From: Paraburkholderia fynbosensis
Lineage (GTDB): Bacteria; Pseudomonadota; Gammaproteobacteria; Burkholderiales; Burkholderiaceae
Assembly: GCF_902859935.1 (NCBI RefSeq)
Contig: NZ_CADIKI010000011.1
Coordinates: 62,001 to 126,000 of the forward strand
Length of the DNA: 64,000 bases
Reading direction: 5' to 3'
Shown in pieces: positions 52,628 through 61,867 of this stretch. Under the pieces are notes generated by a model. That model was not told the origin of the DNA and ran no database searches. It saw only the letters and a list, made by a program, of their open reading frames with translations. The number at the start of each line of letters is the position of its first letter. The first letter of the stretch is position 1. Both the position numbers and the translations under genes were made by a program.

Positions 52628-53527
52628 CTACATCATGGCCTGGTTGATGATGCCGAACTGACGCAGGCGGTCGTCTGGCGGGCCTTCGTGGCGGGCTGGA
52701 TCATCATTGCGGACCATCTTCACCACGGTATCGACACGCGGGATGCCGAGCCCAATGAGCCAGTCGGTCAGCCCGCTACCGGCCGGCACGTCGATGCGGA
52801 TGAACGCGCCTTCGTTGAGCGCCAGCCAGTGGTGGATCAGCGCCTTCGCGCGGCTGGAATCGGGGGAATCGACCGCGATCACGGGTCCGATCGCATAGCC
52901 GCGGCCGAAGCGCCGGAACAGCGAGAAGCCGAGCAGTTCGCCATCACGATCGAGCGCAATGCCATCCGCACTTTGCCGCAGCGCAGACAGCACAGCGTCG
53001 CGGTCGAGCCCGCTCGCACGCGCTGCCAGCGCAATCAGTCGCGGCGTGTCGTTGATGCCGAGCGGGCGTAACCGCTCACCGGCGGGCAGCGACACGAGCG
53101 GCGGCTGAAACACCGCGCCTTGATGCTGGTCGAGTGCGCCACATGTGCGGAAGCCGAGCTTCTCGTAGAGTGGCTTACCCGCCGAAGTGGCGTGCAGAAA
53201 GGTGACGCGGCTGCCGGTTTCTTCGAGGATCAGTTGCATCAGCTTCGCGCCGATACCTTGTCCCTGGTGTTCCGGCGACACGATCACCATGCCGAGCGTC
53301 GCGCGATCGGCGCCGAACTTCCAGCACAGCGCCGTGCCGATCACGACACCGGCCTGCTCTGCGACGAAGCCGCCGCCGGCATCGGCGGCAAAGCGCCAGT
53401 CTTCGGGGCGGTGTGGCCAGCTCACGGCCGTCGACAGGCCATGGGCGGCGGGAATGTCGTCAGGGGTAAAGCGTCGGTAGGTCAGCGACCCACTTTCCGA
53501 TGATCCAGGCACGGCGAACTCCTTCAT
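52628..53527 (-). CDS. GNAT-family acetyltransferase with a second C-terminal domain
   Basis: The 299-residue protein contains an N-terminal GNAT domain (residues about 15-135) with the acetyl-CoA loop VSPEHQGQGIGAKLMQLILE near 82-101 and LHATSAGKPLYEKLGFR near 110-126. The C-terminal half (about 150-275) resembles the extra domain of YitH-type two-domain acetyltransferases (GYAIGPVIAVDSPDSSRAKA, IRIDVPAGSGLTDWLIGLG). The substrate is unknown. ATG 53527 has no ribosome site, whereas GTG 53512 has AAGGAG 6 bases upstream, so the protein may really start five codons later. A GTGACGTCAC palindrome touches the ATG. Confidence 0.82.
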   Translation of the reverse strand: MKEFAVPGSSESGSLTYRRFTPDDIPAAHGLSTAVSWPHRPEDWRFAADAGGGFVAEQAGVVIGTALCWKFGADRATLGMVIVSPEHQGQGIGAKLMQLILEETGSRVTFLHATSAGKPLYEKLGFRTCGALDQHQGAVFQPPLVSLPAGERLRPLGINDTPRLIALAARASGLDRDAVLSALRQSADGIALDRDGELLGFSLFRRFGRGYAIGPVIAVDSPDSSRAKALIHHWLALNEGAFIRIDVPAGSGLTDWLIGLGIPRVDTVVKMVRNDDPARHEGPPDDRLRQFGIINQAMM

Positions 53528-53537
53528 GTGACGTCAC
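53528..53537. promoter_or_regulatory. Perfect palindrome at the start codon of the GNAT gene
   Basis: GTGACGTCAC reads the same on both strands and directly abuts the ATG at 53527. A regulator bound there would block translation-start-proximal transcription of the minus-strand operon. The protein that binds it is unknown; the match could be chance. Confidence 0.3.
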
Positions 53538-54027
53538 GCTGTCCCGCGACTGTCGCATGTCGGCTGTGTGCTTGATAGGACGATCTTTCTATGTTGCCCC
53601 GTTGACGGCCCCAGCACGTTCACACGGTGCGAAACAGCTGTCCAGCCAGCCCGGACAAGCGGATTGTGCTGAATTGGCATTTTTGTCGGCGGCATATATC
53701 AGTCGTGTGACTTTACGATGGATGTCAGGGACGCAGCCACGCCGCGCTGCAAGGCTCGTCGCAGGCGGTGCCGGCACGGAGTGCGTGCTGCGCTGCACGG
53801 CAAATCATGCTGCGCGACGCGCTGAAAACCACCGAATCGAATGGTTGAAACGTCCCGAATGCGACAACAGCCCCTTTTTTGGGATGCTTAAATCGAGTTG
53901 ATGCTGCCGGGTTCCAATCCAGCGAAAGTCATGCTGTTGCAACAGATCGGTGCTGAAGCGCGTCCAGCGGCCCGCGCTGCGGGTACCGTGATCAGATCCA
54001 ACCTTGTCATTGTTAGGAGCAGTTCGC
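53528..54027. other. Divergent control region between the GNAT and hyu transporter blocks
   Basis: No gene is supported. The region includes a 10-base palindrome at 53528-53537 and an A+T-richer part around 53690-53890, which likely holds the promoter of the transporter operon. No well-spaced -35/-10 pair could be fixed. Confidence 0.45.
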
Positions 54028-55614
54028 ATGAAGGACGACGAAGTCAAAAATGGTTTCAGCCGCCGCGACATGATGCGTGTGCTGGCTGCGGGGAGCATGC
54101 TCGCGACCGGCGCGGGAGGACTGCTGGCGAGTGCAAAATCGGCGTTGGCTGCGACCGCACCGGCGCCTATGCCGAAAAAAGGTGGCAAGATTCGTGTGGC
54201 TTACGACGCGGGCTCGACGGCCGACACGCTCGATCCCGCGAAAGGCTCGACGGGTTCGGACTACATCCGCTATTTCATGTTCTACAGCGGCCTCACGCAG
54301 CTTGACGAAAGCCTGACGCCGCAGATGAACCTCGCCGAAGCGCTCGACACGCACGACGCCAAGGTCTGGGTCATCAAGCTGCGCAAGGGCGCGACCTTCC
54401 ACGACGGCAAAGCGCTCGCGCCGGCGGACGTGGTGTATTCGCTAAACCGCCACAAGAATGCAGCGACGGCATCGAAGGTGAAAACGCTGGCCGATCAGTT
54501 CGCCGAGATCAAGGCGACCGGGCCGAACGAAGTGACCTTGACGCTGACAAACCCCAATGCGGATCTGCCGGTGATCCTCGCGACGCCGCAGTTCGTGATC
54601 GTGAAGGACGGCACCACTGATTTCACGACGGCTGTCGGTACCGGTCCCTACAAGGTCAAGACCTTCAAGCCGGGTGTTACAACCATCGGGGTTCGCAACG
54701 ATAGCTACTTCAAGCCCGGTTTGCCGCATCTCGACCAGGTCGAGCTGATCGCGATCAGCGACAACGCCGCACGGGTGAATGCGCTGCTGTCCGGCGACGT
54801 GCATCTGATCAACTCCGTCGATCCGCGTTCCACGCAGCGCATCGCGTCGACGCCGGGTTATGCGGTCAAGGAAACCAAGTCGGGTCTCTACACCGATCTG
54901 ATCATGCGCCGCGACAATCCGCTCGTCGGCAACCCCGATTTCGTGCAGGGCATGAAGTATCTGTTCGATCGCGACCAGATCCGTTCGGCCGTGTTCCGTG
55001 GTTACGCCGTGATCGGCAACGATCAGCCGATTCCGCCGACCCATCGTTATTTCAACGCGTCGCTGCCGCAGCGCCACTTCGATCTCGACAAGGCAAAGTT
55101 CCATCTGCAGAAGGCTGGTGCGCTCGGTCCGGCATTGCCGCCGATCTACGCGACCGCCGACGCGAACGGCTCGATCGAAATGGCCGAACTGATTCAGCAG
55201 ACCGGTGCCAAAATCGGCGCGAACCTCACCATCAACCGCGTGCCCACTGACGGTTACTGGTCGAATCACTGGATGAAGCATCCGTTGGGGTTTGGCAGCG
55301 TGAATCCGCGTTCGAGCGCCGATGTGCTGTTCACGCAGTTCTTCAAGTCGGATGCGGCGTGGAACGAGTCGGGCTGGAACAATCCGAAGTTCGATCAATT
55401 GCTGCTGTCGGCGCGTTCGGAAACCGACGACGCGAAGCGCAAGCAGATGTACGGCGACATGCAGGTGATTGTCGCGGATCAAGGCGGTATCGGCATCCCT
55501 GCGTTCATCAGCCTGCTCGATGCGTACGACCAGCATCTGCAGGGGCTCGGCTCGATACCGAGTGGCGCGATGATGGGCTTCTCGTTCGCTGAGCACGTGT
55601 GGTGGAACGCCTGA
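54028..55614 (+). CDS. Peptide/nickel-type ABC transporter solute-binding protein (DppA/OppA family), Tat signal
   Basis: ATG 54028 is preceded by AGGAG with 9 bases spacing, and the 528-residue product then starts right before a twin-arginine signal (FSRRDMMRVLAAGSMLATGA) cleaved near residue 41. The mature protein has the SBP_bac_5 marks LDPAKGSTGSDYIRYFMFYS, the LRKGATFHDGKALAPADVVY segment near 122-141 (typical W-x-F-x-L-R-x-G-x-x-F-H-D-G variant) and LMSRRDNPL-like late lobes. It binds peptides, opines or other amide compounds in the periplasm. It is followed by two permeases, a fused ATPase and HyuAB, so the ligand is probably a cyclic or linear amide. Confidence 0.92.
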   Translation: MKDDEVKNGFSRRDMMRVLAAGSMLATGAGGLLASAKSALAATAPAPMPKKGGKIRVAYDAGSTADTLDPAKGSTGSDYIRYFMFYSGLTQLDESLTPQMNLAEALDTHDAKVWVIKLRKGATFHDGKALAPADVVYSLNRHKNAATASKVKTLADQFAEIKATGPNEVTLTLTNPNADLPVILATPQFVIVKDGTTDFTTAVGTGPYKVKTFKPGVTTIGVRNDSYFKPGLPHLDQVELIAISDNAARVNALLSGDVHLINSVDPRSTQRIASTPGYAVKETKSGLYTDLIMRRDNPLVGNPDFVQGMKYLFDRDQIRSAVFRGYAVIGNDQPIPPTHRYFNASLPQRHFDLDKAKFHLQKAGALGPALPPIYATADANGSIEMAELIQQTGAKIGANLTINRVPTDGYWSNHWMKHPLGFGSVNPRSSADVLFTQFFKSDAAWNESGWNNPKFDQLLLSARSETDDAKRKQMYGDMQVIVADQGGIGIPAFISLLDAYDQHLQGLGSIPSGAMMGFSFAEHVWWNA

Positions 55615-55726
55615 TTTAGTGTAGTAGTAGCACGCAGCAAATCTGACCCGCGCGCCGTGTGTGCCGGGTCAGTCCGGCGCCCCTCGCGCCGGTTCCGGCA
55701 GGTGTCATTTTCAGGAGATCTGGACG

Positions 55727-56680
55727 ATGAACCAGAACATAGTCGCACTGATAGTCCGACGCATCGCGGTGACTGCGCTCACGCTGCTGATCGTGTCCGT
55801 CATCATCTTCGCGATCACGAACCTGCTGCCGGGCGACGCCGCGCAAGCCGCGCTCGGTCAGTCCGCGACCCCCGAAACCGTCGCGGCGCTGCGCCTGCAG
55901 TTTGGCCTCGATCAACCGGCTTATCTGCGCTACGTGCACTGGCTGGCAGGTCTCATGCGCGGCAACTTCGGCGTCTCGCTCTCGAACAATCTGCCGGTCT
56001 CGGAACTGATCGAAGGCCGTCTGCCGAAATCGCTGACACTCGCGGCGATCACGACGGCGGTCTCGGTGCCGTTCGCGGTCTCGTTCGGCATTCCCGCGGC
56101 GGTCAACCGGAATTCGCTGATCGACCGCATCGTGAGTCTGACCACGCTGTCGCTCGTCGCGACGCCGGAATTTTTGATTGCGACGATCGCGGTGCTGATT
56201 TTCGCAGTGAAGCTGCATTGGCTGTCTGCGCTGTCGTACGGCGGCGAAATCGATAGTTTCAACCAGTTCCTGCGTGCGTACGCGATGCCGGTGCTGACGT
56301 TGTGCGCGGTCGTGATCGCGCAAATGGCGCGCATGACACGCGCAGCGGTGATCGAACAACTGGGGACGTCCTATGTGGAAATGGCGGTGCTCAAGGGCGC
56401 GAGCCCGGCGCGTGTAGTGCTACGCCATGCGTTGCCGAACGCGATCGGTCCGATCGCCAACGCGATTGCGCTGAGCCTGTCTTATCTGCTGGGCGGCGTG
56501 ATCGTCGTCGAAACCATCTTCAACTATCCGGGCCTCGCGAGCCTGATGGTCGATGCGGTCAGCAACCGTGACTTTCCCCTGGTGCAGGCCTGCACGCTGC
56601 TGTTCTGCCTCGGCTATCTGGTGCTGGTGCTGCTGGCCGACCTGTGCGCGATCGTCTCGAACCCGAGGCTGCGGACATGA
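55727..56680 (+). CDS. ABC transporter permease, DppB type
   Basis: The ATG at 55727 has AGGAG about 9 bases upstream; the product has 317 residues and six helices. The N-terminus IVRRIAVTALTLLIVSVIIF is the usual first helix of DppB/OppB, followed by the periplasmic LRLQFGLDQPAYLRYVHWLA and the EAA loop YVEMAVLKGASPARVVLRHA near 223-242, the contact site for the ATPase. The dimer of DppB- and DppC-type subunits forms the membrane channel. The next permease gene begins within 40 bases. Confidence 0.93.
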   Translation: MNQNIVALIVRRIAVTALTLLIVSVIIFAITNLLPGDAAQAALGQSATPETVAALRLQFGLDQPAYLRYVHWLAGLMRGNFGVSLSNNLPVSELIEGRLPKSLTLAAITTAVSVPFAVSFGIPAAVNRNSLIDRIVSLTTLSLVATPEFLIATIAVLIFAVKLHWLSALSYGGEIDSFNQFLRAYAMPVLTLCAVVIAQMARMTRAAVIEQLGTSYVEMAVLKGASPARVVLRHALPNAIGPIANAIALSLSYLLGGVIVVETIFNYPGLASLMVDAVSNRDFPLVQACTLLFCLGYLVLVLLADLCAIVSNPRLRT

Positions 56681-56715
56681 ACTCCAACCGACCATTTCCG
56701 CAGGAGGTGCGGCCC

Positions 56716-57681
56716 ATGACCACGCCCGATCTCGTTCAGCGCAGCAGCGCATTGCCGCCAGGTGCGGACCGTCCGCAGCCGTTCGGTGGTAGTTCGACGC
56801 CGCCGCCGACCCAACCGCAACCGGCACGCCGCCGCTCGCTCGCCTCATGGATGAGGTTGTCTACGGGCGGCTGGATCGGCTTCGGCATGGTGTGTCTCGC
56901 GCTCTTCGTCGCGGTGTTCGCGCCGTTGATCGCGCCGCACGAGGTCGGCTCGATCGTCACGCCCGATGTGTTCGCGAGCTTCAGCGCGAAGCTGCCGCTC
57001 GGCTCGGACTACCTCGGCCGCGACATGCTGAGCCGCATCATCTACGGCATGCGGCTGACCGTGTTGCTGTCCCTCGCGGCCGCGCTGCTCGCGGCTGTCA
57101 CCGGCACGACGCTCGGTTTGCTTGCCGCCGTCGCAGGCAAGGCGATCGATGAAACGATGAGCCGCCTGCTCGACGCGATCACCTCGATACCGTCGAAGAT
57201 GTTCGCGCTGATGATCGTGGCCGCGTTCGGCTCTTCGCTGACGCTGTTGATCCTGACCGCGGCGATCAGCTACATGCCGGGCTCCTACCGGATCGCGCGT
57301 TCGCTCGCGGTGAATATCAGCCAGCTCGAATACGTGCAGGTGGCTCGGGCGCGAGGCGAGAGCTCGCTCTATATCGCATGCGTCGAGATGCTGCCGAATA
57401 TGCTGCATCCGATGCTGACCGACACCGGGCTGCGCTTCACGTTCGTCGTGCTGCTGCTGAGCGGGTTGAGCTTCCTCGGCTTGGGCGTGCAGCCGCCATT
57501 CGCGGATCTCGGTTCGCTGGTGCGTGAAAACATCGCCGGGCTCGGCGACGGAGCACCGGTCGTGATCATGCCGGCGCTGGCCATTGCGATCCTGACGGTC
57601 GGCGTCAATCTGTTGATCGACGGTCTGCCGCATCGCGGCGGCAAAAGCAAGATCGCACGCAGCGCCGACGGAGGTCATTAA
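56716..57681 (+). CDS. ABC transporter permease, DppC type
   Basis: ATG 56716 follows a perfect AGGAGGT by 7 bases and is preferred over ATG 56677, which overlaps the dppB-type stop; the product has 321 residues. An N-terminal polar tail rich in Pro precedes helix 1 (GWIGFGMVCLALFVAVFAPL). Typical DppC elements are LGSDYLGRDMLSRIIYGMRL near 94-113 and the EAA loop YVQVARARGESSLYIACVEM near 206-225. With the preceding gene it makes the heterodimeric channel. Its stop shares one base with the ATPase start (TAATG). Confidence 0.93.
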   Translation: MTTPDLVQRSSALPPGADRPQPFGGSSTPPPTQPQPARRRSLASWMRLSTGGWIGFGMVCLALFVAVFAPLIAPHEVGSIVTPDVFASFSAKLPLGSDYLGRDMLSRIIYGMRLTVLLSLAAALLAAVTGTTLGLLAAVAGKAIDETMSRLLDAITSIPSKMFALMIVAAFGSSLTLLILTAAISYMPGSYRIARSLAVNISQLEYVQVARARGESSLYIACVEMLPNMLHPMLTDTGLRFTFVVLLLSGLSFLGLGVQPPFADLGSLVRENIAGLGDGAPVVIMPALAIAILTVGVNLLIDGLPHRGGKSKIARSADGGH

Positions 57682-59615
57682 TGAAGACGCAACTGAGAAC
57701 GAAACCTGACACGAAGCTCGGCACGAACTCGCGCAACCTCGTTGAAGTACGCGGACTGCGTGTGGTCGGCAGCCGTTCGGGCGAGCCGGATACGACGATC
57801 GTGCACGATGTCGATTTCGAAGTGGCGCGCGGCGAAGTCCTCGCCTTGATCGGCGAATCCGGCTCGGGCAAGACCACTATCGCGTTGTCGCTGATGGGGC
57901 ATGCGCGCAGTGGCTGCCGCATCGCCGGGGGTTCGATCCGCGTCGGCGATACGGACGTGCGGGCGCTGTCGCCGAAAGGGCTGGCTTCGTTGCGCGGACG
58001 CAAGGTCGCGTATATCGCGCAGAGCGCGGCCGCCGCCTTCAACCCGTCACGGAATATCCTCGACCAGGTGATCGAGAGCGCGCTGATTCACGGCACGCTG
58101 AGCAAGCGTGCTGCGCAGGCCAAGGCCATCGAGCTGTTTCGCGCGCTGGCGTTGCCGGAGCCGGACACGATCGGCAAGCGCTATCCGCACCAGGTCTCGG
58201 GGGGGCAACTGCAACGTCTGATGGCGGCGATGGCGCTGATTACCGACCCTGAACTCGTGATTCTCGATGAGCCGACCACGGCACTCGACGTCACCACGCA
58301 AATCGATGTGTTGCAGGCATTCAAGCGCGTCATCAAGGAGTTCGGGATGACGGCGGTGTATGTGTCGCACGATCTGGCGGTGGTCGCGCAGATGGCCGAT
58401 CGCATCCTGGTGCTGAGCGACGGCGCGGTCCGCGAGGCGGGCGCGACTGAGCAGATCCTGCACGCGCCCGCGCATCCGTACACGCAGAGCCTGATCGCGG
58501 CGGTGACACCGGATGGCGCATCACTCTCTGGCGACCCGCGCAACCCGATCGATCAGGCCACGCAACCTGCGGCCGGTCCTTCGACGCCGCTGCTCGAAGT
58601 GCGCAGCATGATGGCAGGTTATGGCCGGCGCAACGCGAAAGGCTCGCCGGCCAAGCTGATTCTGAACGACGTCGATCTCAAGATCGGGCGCGGTCAGACG
58701 GTTGGCGTGATCGGCGAATCGGGTTCGGGCAAGACCACGCTCGCGAAGGTCATCGCCGGGCTCGTGACACCGTCGGGTGGCAAATTGCTGCTGGATGGAC
58801 AACCGCTCGCGGGCGATCTGAGCAAACGCACGAAAGAGCAGTTTCGCCGCATCCAGATCGTGTTCCAGAACGCCGACACCGCTTTGAACCCGACCCACAC
58901 GGTGGGACGCACGCTGGCACGGCCGCTCGCGTTCTATCACGGCATGAAGGGCGCGCGCGCGCAGGCACGTGTCGCGGAATTACTGGAACTGGTGCGGCTG
59001 CCCGCGTCGGTGGCATCGCGCAGTACCGCTGAGCTGTCGGGCGGCCAGAAGCAGCGCGTGAATCTCGCGCGTGCGCTCGCGGCCGAACCCGATCTGATCC
59101 TGTGCGACGAAGTCACGTCGGCGCTCGATACGGTCGTCGGTGCCGCGATTCTCGACCTGCTGCGCGATCTGCAGAAAAAGCTCGGCATTTCGTATCTGTT
59201 CATCACGCATGACATCGCCAAGGTCCGTGCCATCAGCGACGACATCGTCGTGCTGTACTCGGGTCATCGCGTCGAAACGGGCACGCGTGCCGCCCTGTCG
59301 GCGCCGCCATACCATCCGTATTCGCATCTGCTGGTGTCGTCCGCACCGGAGTTGCGCGCGGGCTGGCTCGACGAAGCGAGCGAACGCTGTCACCGCGAGC
59401 TTGCGCCCATCGGGCCGTCGAACGACAACCCGGAACTGTGCACGTTCGTGTCGCGTTGTTCGATGCGCGTCGACGGCGTGTGCAATCAGACGACGCCTTC
59501 GCTGCGCACGCTCGTAAACGGCGCACAGGTGCTGTGTCATCGCAGCGAGGCCGATCTGATCCGCTTCCAGGCGCCGCTCGAACCGCTATCGGTGGAACAG
59601 GCGGAGCGCGCCTGA
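57681..59615 (+). CDS. ABC transporter ATPase with two fused nucleotide-binding domains (DppD-DppF type)
   Basis: The 644-residue protein joins two complete ATPases. Domain 1: Walker A GESGSGKT (58-65), signature VSGGQ near 173, Walker B LVILDEP near 192. Domain 2: Walker A GESGSGKT near 344-351, signature LSGGQ near 453, Walker B LILCDEV near 473. The C-terminal oligopeptide-type extension has the Cys pattern CTFVSRCSM and VCNQTTPSL. Such fused ATPases occur in glutathione (GsiA-like) and opine transporters and power the DppB/DppC-type channel encoded just before. A1-base overlap of start and stop (TAATG) with GGAGGT upstream shows coupled translation. All catalytic residues are present. Confidence 0.93.
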   Translation: MKTQLRTKPDTKLGTNSRNLVEVRGLRVVGSRSGEPDTTIVHDVDFEVARGEVLALIGESGSGKTTIALSLMGHARSGCRIAGGSIRVGDTDVRALSPKGLASLRGRKVAYIAQSAAAAFNPSRNILDQVIESALIHGTLSKRAAQAKAIELFRALALPEPDTIGKRYPHQVSGGQLQRLMAAMALITDPELVILDEPTTALDVTTQIDVLQAFKRVIKEFGMTAVYVSHDLAVVAQMADRILVLSDGAVREAGATEQILHAPAHPYTQSLIAAVTPDGASLSGDPRNPIDQATQPAAGPSTPLLEVRSMMAGYGRRNAKGSPAKLILNDVDLKIGRGQTVGVIGESGSGKTTLAKVIAGLVTPSGGKLLLDGQPLAGDLSKRTKEQFRRIQIVFQNADTALNPTHTVGRTLARPLAFYHGMKGARAQARVAELLELVRLPASVASRSTAELSGGQKQRVNLARALAAEPDLILCDEVTSALDTVVGAAILDLLRDLQKKLGISYLFITHDIAKVRAISDDIVVLYSGHRVETGTRAALSAPPYHPYSHLLVSSAPELRAGWLDEASERCHRELAPIGPSNDNPELCTFVSRCSMRVDGVCNQTTPSLRTLVNGAQVLCHRSEADLIRFQAPLEPLSVEQAERA

Positions 59616-59805
59616 TGCGGCTGGTTCCAACGCAGCGAGCGATGCCGAAGCTGCATTAGCCCGGCGACCGAACCACCCGGTGCGAACCGCAACGGTAACC
59701 GTCAAGAAACGTTTTCACACAGGTCCTGAGGCACGGCTTCAGGGCGTGCCGCCTGTCGTCCGGTGAAATCCGGTTCGCCGGGGCTTACGTCGAAAAGGGA
59801 ACTTC

Positions 59806-61848
59806 ATGGGCATGAGAATCGGGGTGGATATCGGTGGCTCGTTCGCCGATTTTGCCGTGTTGAACGATGAAACCGGCGAGCTGAACACGCTGAAGGTCTT
59901 TTCGCGGCCTGACAGTCCGGGCAGCGAAGTGCTGCGTGGGATGGAGCAACTTGCCGAGCGCTATGGCATCGCGCCGCGCGACGTCGATTACTTCACGCAT
60001 GGCACGACGGTCGGCGTGAACGCGGTCGTGCAGCGCAAGGGCCTGCGTCTCGGTCTGATCACGACGCGCCACTTCGAGGACGTGCTCGACCTCGCGCGCC
60101 TCAAAGGCCCGGACATGTACAACCTGCTGTCGAAGCGGCCGGCGCCGCTGGTGCCGCGCGAGCGCGTGTTCGGCGTGGTCGAACGGTTGACGGCGCAAGG
60201 TGCTGTCGAAACGCCAGTCGACGAAGCGAGCGTGCTCGAAGCTGCCGCGAATCTGCAACGGGCCGGCTGTGAAGGCGTCGTCGTGTCGCTGTTGCATTCG
60301 TACCGCAATCCGGCGCACGAGCACGAAGTGAAAGCGATTATCGAACGCGCGCTGCCGGGCTTCTTCGTGTCGTGTTCCAGCGACGTGTGGCCGATCATCC
60401 GCGAATATGAACGCACTTCGACGGCGGTGATCGGCGGCTATGTGCAGCCGAAGGTCTCGCACTATCTCAGCTCGTTACAACGCGCGCTGATCGAAACCGG
60501 CATCACCGCCGACATGAAAGTGACCAAGTCGAACGGCGGTGTGATGAGCGCGGAAGCGGGCAAGACCAACTGCGTGCAGATGATCCTGTCGGGTACCGCG
60601 TCGGGTGTGATCGGCGCCGCCTATGTCGCGCGACAAAGCGGACTGAAACAGTGCATGAGCCTCGACATCGGCGGCACCACCGCCGACGTCGCGTTGATCG
60701 TCGACGGCGAGCCGCAATATGCGAGCGGCGAATACATCGGCGATTTCCAGATTCATATTCCCTCGGTCTCGGTGTCGTCGATTGGTGATGGCGGCGGCTC
60801 GATTGCCTGGGTCGACGAATTCGGCGTGCTCAAGGTCGGCCCGGAAAGCGCGGGCTCGAATCCCGGCCCGGTCTGCTACGGACGCGGCGGCACGCGAGCA
60901 ACGATCACCGACGCGTTTGTCGTGCTCGGTGTGATCGGCAACGCGAGCCTTGGCTACAACTCGGTGCAGGTCGATCATGACGCGGCGCATCGCGCGGTCG
61001 AGGTACTCGCCAACCGGCTCGGCAGCAGCGTCTACAAGACCGCCGAGGCGATCGTCAATGTCGCGGTGTCGGGCATGTACGCGGGCGTGAGCCGGATCGT
61101 GTCGCGTTTCGGCATCGATCCACGCACCTTTTCTCTGCTGCCGTTTGGCGGCGCGGGTCCGATGCTCGCATGCTACTTCGCCCGCGCGATCGGGATGCAG
61201 GAGATCGTCGTGCCGACCGCGCCAGGCGTGCTGAGCGCGCTGGGCGGGCTGATCGCGGACACCCGCAACGACTTCGTCAAGACGACCTATTACGACCTCG
61301 ATACGGCCTCGATTGCCCGTCTTGCTGACGACGTACGCGGGCTCGAAACGTCCGCCCGTGACTGGATGAGCGGCCAGACCGGCGATGGCAGCGCGGCGCG
61401 CATCGTCGTATCGGCGGAGATGCGTTACAAGGGCCAGTCGTTCGAAATCGACACGCCGCTCGATATCGATTGGCTCACTGGCCAGGATCTCGGCGCGGTG
61501 CATGAAGCGTTTCATTGCGAGCACGAGCGGCTATACGGTCATCGCGACGCTGCGGCCCGAGTCCAGGTGGTCGCGCTGCGTCTCGTGATCACCGCCGCGA
61601 CGCCCAAGCCGAAGCTGCAACCCGTCGAATCGAGCGACCGGCCGCCGACGCCGTCGGGCACGATCCGCGTCTTCATGGACGACGCGTTCCACGATGCCGC
61701 GCTGTATCACCGCGCTGACCTGAAGGCCGGTCAGCAGATCGACGGGCCTGCGGTGATCGCCCAGGACGATTGCACGACGAGCGTGCTGCCGGGTTATCGC
61801 GGCCGCGTCGATGGATACGGCAATCTGGTCTTCACGGTCGTCAACTGA
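59806..61848 (+). CDS. hyuA: Hydantoinase / oxoprolinase subunit A (HyuA)
   Basis: The 680-residue protein starts with the actin-like ATP fold IGVDIGGSFADFAVLND (5-21) and has the family marks FTHGTTVGVNAVVQRKG near 64-80, KSNGGVMSAEAG near 242-253, LDIGGTTADVALIVDGEPQY near 285-304 and PFGGAGPMLACYFA near 445-458. HyuA and HyuB together open hydantoin, N-methylhydantoin or 5-oxoproline rings with ATP. It lies 190 bases after the transporter ATPase gene, which is longer than the other gaps, and 19 bases before hyuB. The ring substrate cannot be told from sequence; the transporter and aminotransferase block favour a cyclic amide of an amino acid. Confidence 0.9.
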   Translation: MGMRIGVDIGGSFADFAVLNDETGELNTLKVFSRPDSPGSEVLRGMEQLAERYGIAPRDVDYFTHGTTVGVNAVVQRKGLRLGLITTRHFEDVLDLARLKGPDMYNLLSKRPAPLVPRERVFGVVERLTAQGAVETPVDEASVLEAAANLQRAGCEGVVVSLLHSYRNPAHEHEVKAIIERALPGFFVSCSSDVWPIIREYERTSTAVIGGYVQPKVSHYLSSLQRALIETGITADMKVTKSNGGVMSAEAGKTNCVQMILSGTASGVIGAAYVARQSGLKQCMSLDIGGTTADVALIVDGEPQYASGEYIGDFQIHIPSVSVSSIGDGGGSIAWVDEFGVLKVGPESAGSNPGPVCYGRGGTRATITDAFVVLGVIGNASLGYNSVQVDHDAAHRAVEVLANRLGSSVYKTAEAIVNVAVSGMYAGVSRIVSRFGIDPRTFSLLPFGGAGPMLACYFARAIGMQEIVVPTAPGVLSALGGLIADTRNDFVKTTYYDLDTASIARLADDVRGLETSARDWMSGQTGDGSAARIVVSAEMRYKGQSFEIDTPLDIDWLTGQDLGAVHEAFHCEHERLYGHRDAAARVQVVALRLVITAATPKPKLQPVESSDRPPTPSGTIRVFMDDAFHDAALYHRADLKAGQQIDGPAVIAQDDCTTSVLPGYRGRVDGYGNLVFTVVN

Positions 61849-61867
61849 TTTCGGACGGAGCATCGCA

